Positions 59,615 through 64,000 of a DNA stretch of 64,000 nucleotides are shown here, one piece after another. This stretch comes from Cyanophora paradoxa (taxonomy: Eukaryota > Glaucocystophyceae > Cyanophorales > Cyanophoraceae). Position numbers and translations under genes: made by a program. The notes under the pieces were generated by a model. It was not told where the DNA came from. It saw only the letters and a list, made by a program, of their open reading frames with translations, and did not search any database. Location: positions 88,033 through 152,032 of the forward strand of contig QPMI01000222.1 in the NCBI GenBank assembly GCA_004431415.1, given 5' to 3'. Numbering within the stretch: the stretch's first letter is position 1; each line of letters opens with the position of its first letter.

Positions 59615-62600
59615 ATGTCGGCGATGTACATGTCGGCGGCCAGTTCAAGGTGGGCTTCCCTGACCGCGCCGTTCACCGCTTATATATATATCCGATCCGG
59701 CGTCCGGCCCGAACTCGCGTCCCCACATGCACGCGTACGCCCCATGGCCATTCGCTCATTATCATCCCCGACAGCTCCAGCTCCTTGCAAACGAAGCCCA
59801 TCGATCGCGATATATATAGGTAAATGGACCGTCGAAGACGTCGCGAACTGGCTGAGGAGGAATGCTTACAGCGATGCTGTGGTCGAGAAGTTCGTCCTTC
59901 AAAAGATAAATGGAGGTGCGTTTCCCGACCGCAGCGAATGACTGCTCTGCCTTCCTAGCACATCGCTGATTCTCCGCGATATCGATCCCGCGAAGATCTC
60001 CTGCGGAAGGTCAGCGAGCTGGGTTTCCACCCGAATTTCCTGAGTGATCTCGGAGTTGGCAGCAAGGTCAACTATCACGACGATCACTTCAAGTTTCAGA
60101 GGTGCGCCTGCCCTTCCCCCTTAAGCTGCCCCTTATAAGGCGCTGTAGCTAGCCAAATATATATAGCTATGCATAGGGCATACACCCGATCGACCTCGCG
60201 ATCGCTGGATGAAACACATTCGCATAGTTATGTTCAGTTTGAAACCGCTTCGTCGAAAGCTACTACGTATAAAAGGTGCGGTTGCTGGATGTTCAAATTG
60301 CGATTGAGCGTACGTTTTTCTAATCTGCGCATGCGTACTTGTCCCGGCGCCGGCCGCGGCCGCGCCCGCTCGCGACCGCCTGCAGATCCTCGCTGCTCCA
60401 ATGGAGCGTCTCCGACGTTGCGAACTGGCTGCGGAGTCTCGCCTACGTACAGCGACGACGTCGTTGAGAAGTTCGTTTCGCAGAATATCGATGGCGGTGC
60501 GCACCGGACCCCAAAACACGATCGATATCGCGACGTGCTTCCCGCGCCGCCCCGGCCCCGGCCCATCGCGCGCCTGATTTTTTGAGGGCGGCCAGAACGC
60601 TTGCGGAAGCTCGGCGAACTAAAGTACCACCTGAAGTACCTCATCGATCTCGAGCTCGGCGTTGGCAGCAAGGGTGATTTCGTGGACGATCATTTCGAGC
60701 TTGCGCAGTGCGTCTGCTCTAGATCTTGTTTCCATCCTGACTGCCGCCCACGCCACCCTTCCGAGTTAACGCTCTCACTATCAGGTTCATTCATAATGCT
60801 TCAGCCTCTGTCCTCGGTACGTTAGCGTTCTGCAGTGGGGCGCCGGTGGCGGATCCTTCAAAGAGCTGCAGCTCTAGATCTGGTTCGATCGCGAGGTGCT
60901 TATGATCAATCTCGCCCGTTTTGATTTCTGGAATCCTGATCCGCGGCCGCGACCCGCTCGCCCGCAGCTCCGGGTCCTCGCGAGCCAAGCTCGTGGCTCA
61001 ATGGGACGCGTGCGACGTCGGGAACTGGCTGCGGAGACTCGCCTACAGCGAAGACGTCATCGTGAATTTCGTCAGGCAGAAGATCGATGGCGGTGCGCAA
61101 CTCAACGCTTACCCAGCTGCAGCCCGTGGCCGTCGCTGGCGCTTGATCATGATTCTGCGCCGCCCTTTGTGGCCAGATCGCCTGCAGAAGCTCGGCAAAT
61201 TAAGTTCTCACCCGAACTACCTCATCGATCTCGGCGTTGGCGGCAAGGGTGATTTCGTGGACGATCACATGGAGTTAGCGGAGTGCGCCTGATTTATATT
61301 TGCTTCATCCCTATAGCAACCAGCGCCGGCGCTGCTCCTCCCGATCCGGATCCTTCCATGGCCAGTTACTTGTTGCCATATGCATGGCCAGTTAATCCCC
61401 TGCCCCAAACACTATTGGAGAGCATTTAATTTCCAATTGCCATGCCCTTGCCCCGCAAACCTGATTGCGCAGCTATGTAAGACGGGAAGCGAAAACCGCG
61501 GCGCGTGAGGCTTCTTCGACTGCTTCCTCTGCATCAGCCGCCGAAGCCCCCATGGCCATCGGACGTGTACAACCTCCGCTTCTTCTGCAACAGCCGCCAC
61601 AATCAGCGGCACCGGCCACTTTCGCCACTACGGGCAGGGCTTCAATCGCGAGCGCTAGCGGAGCCCCTCCGTCAAGCGGAGCGGACGCGGCCCCTGCTCT
61701 GGCCACTCGGGCAGTGCTTGCCCCGTCACCGCAGCCGCTGCCACCGCAGGCGAATGGAGAGCGGCGGGGCCTCGCGGCTCCGGATCCGGACGTGGCAGCG
61801 CTCCAGGCGGAGAACGCGGCGCAGAAGGCGGAGATCGCGCAGCTCCGCATCCGCCTCGCGGTGGCGGCGGAGGGGCAGCAGCAGCGGGCGGCGGCGCTGG
61901 CGGCGGCGCTGGCGGCGGAGCAGCAGCAGCAGCGGGCGGCGGCGCTGGCGGCGGAGAATGCAGGCCTGCAGGCGCGCCTCGCGCAGGCGGCGGAGGAACA
62001 GCAGCGGCGGACGACGGCGCTGGCGGCGGAGAACGCGGGCCTGCAGGCACGCCTCGCGCAGGCGGTGGAGGGGCAGCGGCGGGCGGCGGCGCTGGCGGCG
62101 GAGAATGCAGGCCTGCAGGCACGCCTCGCGCAGGCGGCGGAGGAACAGCAGCGGCGGGCGGCGGCGCTGGAGGCGGAGAATGCAGGCCTGCAGGCGCGCC
62201 TCGCATAGGCGGCGGAGGAACAGCAGCGGCGGGCGGCGGCGCTGGCGGCGGAGAACGCAGGCCTGCAGGCGCGCCTCGCATAGGCGGCGGAGGAACAGCA
62301 GCGGCGGGCGGCGGCGCTGGCGGCGGAGAACGCAGGCCTGCAGGCGCGCCTCGCATAGGCGGCGGAGGAACAGCAGCGGCGGGCGGCGGCGCTGGCGGCG
62401 GAGAACGCAGGCCTGCAGGCGCGCCTCGCGGTGGCGGCGGAGGGGCAGCAGCAGCGGGCGGCGGCGCTGGCGGCGGAGAACGCAGGCCTGCAGGCGCGCC
62501 TCGCGCAGGCGGCAGAGGAACAGCAGCAGCGGGCGGCGGCGCTGGCGGCGGAGAACGCAGGCCTGCAGGCGCGCCTCGCGCAGGCGGCGGAGGAACAGCA

Positions 62601-63578
62601 GCGGCGGACGACGGCGCTGGCGGCGGAGAACGCAGGCCTGCAGGCGCGCCTCGCGCAGGCGGCGGAGGAACAGCAGCGGCGGACGACGGCGCTGGCGGCG
62701 GAGAATGCAGGCCTACAGGCGCGCCTCGCGGAGGCGGCGGAGCAGCAGCAGCGGATGACGGCGCTGGCGGCGGAGAATGCAGGCCTGCAGGCGCGCCTCG
62801 CGGAGGCGGCGGAGCAGCAGCAGCGGATGACGGCGCTGGCGGCGGAGAATGCAGGCCTGCAGGCGCGCCTCGCGGAGGCGGCGGAGCAGCAGCAGCGGAT
62901 GACGGCGCTGGCGGCGGAGAATGCAGGCCTGCAGGCGCGCCTCGCGGAGGCGGCGGAGCAGCAGCAGCGGGCGGCGGCGCTGGAGGCGGAGAACGCAAGC
63001 CTGCAGGCGCGCCTCGCGCAGGCAGTGGAGGGGCAGCAGCGGCGGGCGGCGGCGCTGGAGGCGGAGAAAGCTTCTCTCTCCGATCGGCTGTCGCTCTACG
63101 AGGGCGGGGCGGGGCTCGCCAACCGGCAGTGGGGCGAGGCGGAGCTGGAAGAGGCGGGCGGGCGGCTGAAGGCGGCAGCGCAGCGGGTGGAGGAACTGCG
63201 GATCGAGGCTCGGGCCCGGCCGCTGCCCTCGCTGAGAAGCGGGTCGCTGTACTTGCCGAGGAACGGGCGGCGGCCCTTGTTGAGGAGCGGGTCAAGCGGA
63301 GGCGCCTCGAAGGTCCCTCCACGTTCGAGTGTCCAGTAAGCCCGGCTCCCTCTGGTAACCCGGAGCTCGCATGCATATGCAGTTGACTGCAGGGCCGGCT
63401 CCGCGCGCAGATCTGCTGCGAGGAGCGGGACCCGAAGGAGCGGCGCCTCCTTACAAATTGTGGACACGTTTTCTGTGCAGCATGCGTTCCTAGGCTCATC
63501 GAGTGCCCCACGTGCCGCAAGCCGCGTTTGCTTCCTCGCCGTGCCCCTGTCAAGGATGTCTCCCCTATCTTTGACTGA
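59615..63578 (+). CDS. Three SAM domains, repeat coiled coil and C-terminal RING finger (possibly disrupted)
   Basis: ATG 59615 (MSAMYMSAAS). Each SAM domain is split over two exons with the same phase-1 junction: W-T/S/D-x-x-DVxNWLR...KIDG, then LRKLGEL...DLGVGSK...DDHF. SAM domains mediate oligomerisation. The third joins in phase to DYVRREAKTAAREAS, a Pro/Ala linker and about 15 copies of a 25-residue unit, ALAAENAGLQARLAQAAEEQ, expected to form a coiled coil. A GTAAGC donor then links TFECP to ICCEERDPKERRLLTNCGHV and FCAACVPRLIECPTCRKP, a full C3HC4 RING; stop TGA 63576-63578. The layout suggests a self-assembling E3 ligase. Damage: a GTAC insertion in SAM2 (60447-60450), TAG in three repeats, and one missing base near 63.22 kb. 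It may be a pseudogene, rescued by splicing, or affected by assembly errors. Confidence 0.7.
60441..60450 (+). other. Frame-breaking GTAC insertion in SAM domain 2
   Basis: SAM2 reads GCCTACGTACAGCGAC where SAM3 reads GCCTACAGCGAA and SAM1 GCTTACAGCGAT. Deleting four bases restores WLRSLAYSDDVVEKFVSQNI. Confidence 0.8.
61918..63070 (+). repeat. 75-bp coding tandem repeat, about 15 units
   Basis: The unit codes AENAGLQARLAQAAEEQQRR plus AAALA. The DNA period is 75 bp, with some 72-bp variants near the 3' end (EAAEQQQRMTALAAEN). Three adjacent units (around 62207, 62282 and 62357) carry GCATAG where others have GCGCAG. The same period keeps a long frame open on the minus strand. Confidence 0.95.
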
Positions 63579-64000
63579 CGTTATTTGTAAAAATTGCACT
63601 GTGACATGTACAAGTACGTATATACTGCTGCTGCGCGTAATCCTTAAGCATTAATAAATAATATTAATGGCCAGTATCTATCTATTCGGAGGGGGACGGC
63701 GTTCCGCCGTCTTGTGTGCAGTCTGCCCTCCCCTATCTAATTTTATAAGCAACCGTTGAACCGTTGAACCGGGGATCCGAAGTACCGAAGTACTGCCCCA
63801 GTATGATCGGCCTGGCAGTGTACGTACCGTATGCGTACCCGAAATATATTGCAATTGCAATTGATCGTGATCATGCCACTCAGTGACTGGGCCATTTGCA
63901 TTTCCATGACTCTCATAGAGTCATAGAGTGATATCGATCATGCCATATGCATGATGATCATGATATCGATGATCGTGACTCAGTGATCTTGCACTTGATG
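63579..64000. other. AT-richer 3' flank, no gene seen
   Basis: Contains TTAATAAATAATATTAATGG near 63651, which may serve 3' end formation of the SAM-RING gene, then clusters of palindromes (CAATTGCAATTGATC, CATATGCATGATGATCATGA) to the window end. No exon supported. Confidence 0.5.

Noticed and set aside
60441-60450. The GTACAG in SAM2 as a tiny intron
   Set aside because: Only a four-base removal restores the frame, and six nucleotides is too short for splicing.
61655-63553. A minus-strand 632-codon Pro/Ala-rich open frame
   Set aside because: The 75-bp repeat is a multiple of three, so an open antisense frame is copied with each unit. The plus strand has phase-matched splicing to SAM and RING domains.

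Overview
The window is eukaryotic nuclear DNA from a GC-rich, intron-dense unicellular organism that builds, or once built, motile cilia: it carries a complete axonemal dynein heavy chain. Introns are mostly 45-120 nt with a strong G(T/C)GCG donor and a short (C)GCAG acceptor. At least 13 junctions that keep the reading frame use GC instead of GT. GC-rich coding, abundant GC-AG introns, pyrimidine-rich introns and AT-richer intergenic DNA full of palindromes would suit a microalga; a haptophyte is my best guess, from recall that such algae use GC-AG introns often, but this is not proven. No rRNA, tRNA, CRISPR array or transposase was recognised.

Layout. (1) 1-10480, minus, cut by the window edge: a receptor with an N-terminal bundle of about six to seven membrane helices, a cytosolic linker, one more helix and a CHASE sensor domain; the output domain lies outside. 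(2) 11442-14935, plus: a protein with a possible START-like lipid-binding fold and a Pro/Ala/Ser-rich tail. (3) 15704-27015, minus: tandem TIR domains, one membrane helix, a long coiled coil, a linker like that of bacterial TIR/STAND-WD40 proteins, and a large C-terminal region with propeller-like and fibronectin-like stretches. This is the most striking gene of the window. (4) 27751-33503, plus: a protein with an EF-hand-like region and repeated RSAMKRxS motifs. (5) 33827-35738, minus: a RING-type protein. (6) 36144-51409, plus: the dynein heavy chain with all AAA modules, stalk and C-terminal domain. (7) 52287-53933, plus: an OafA-type membrane acyltransferase. (8) 54221-59398, minus: a low-complexity protein with a conserved helical N-terminus, a charged coiled coil and polyglutamine. 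(9) 59615-63578, plus: three SAM domains, a 25-residue-repeat coiled coil and a C-terminal RING finger, carrying in-frame TAG codons and frameshifts.

Genes are packed head-to-head and tail-to-tail with gaps of about 0.2-1 kb. Functionally there are two sensory/immune-type membrane receptors (CHASE, TIR), two RING-type candidates, ciliary motor machinery and a membrane acyltransferase. Nothing shows that they act in one pathway.

Exon models were built by eye from splice signals and phase. Junctions quoted as phase-consistent were checked by hand; others are approximate. Several apparent one-base frameshifts sit in GC homopolymers and may be assembly errors.
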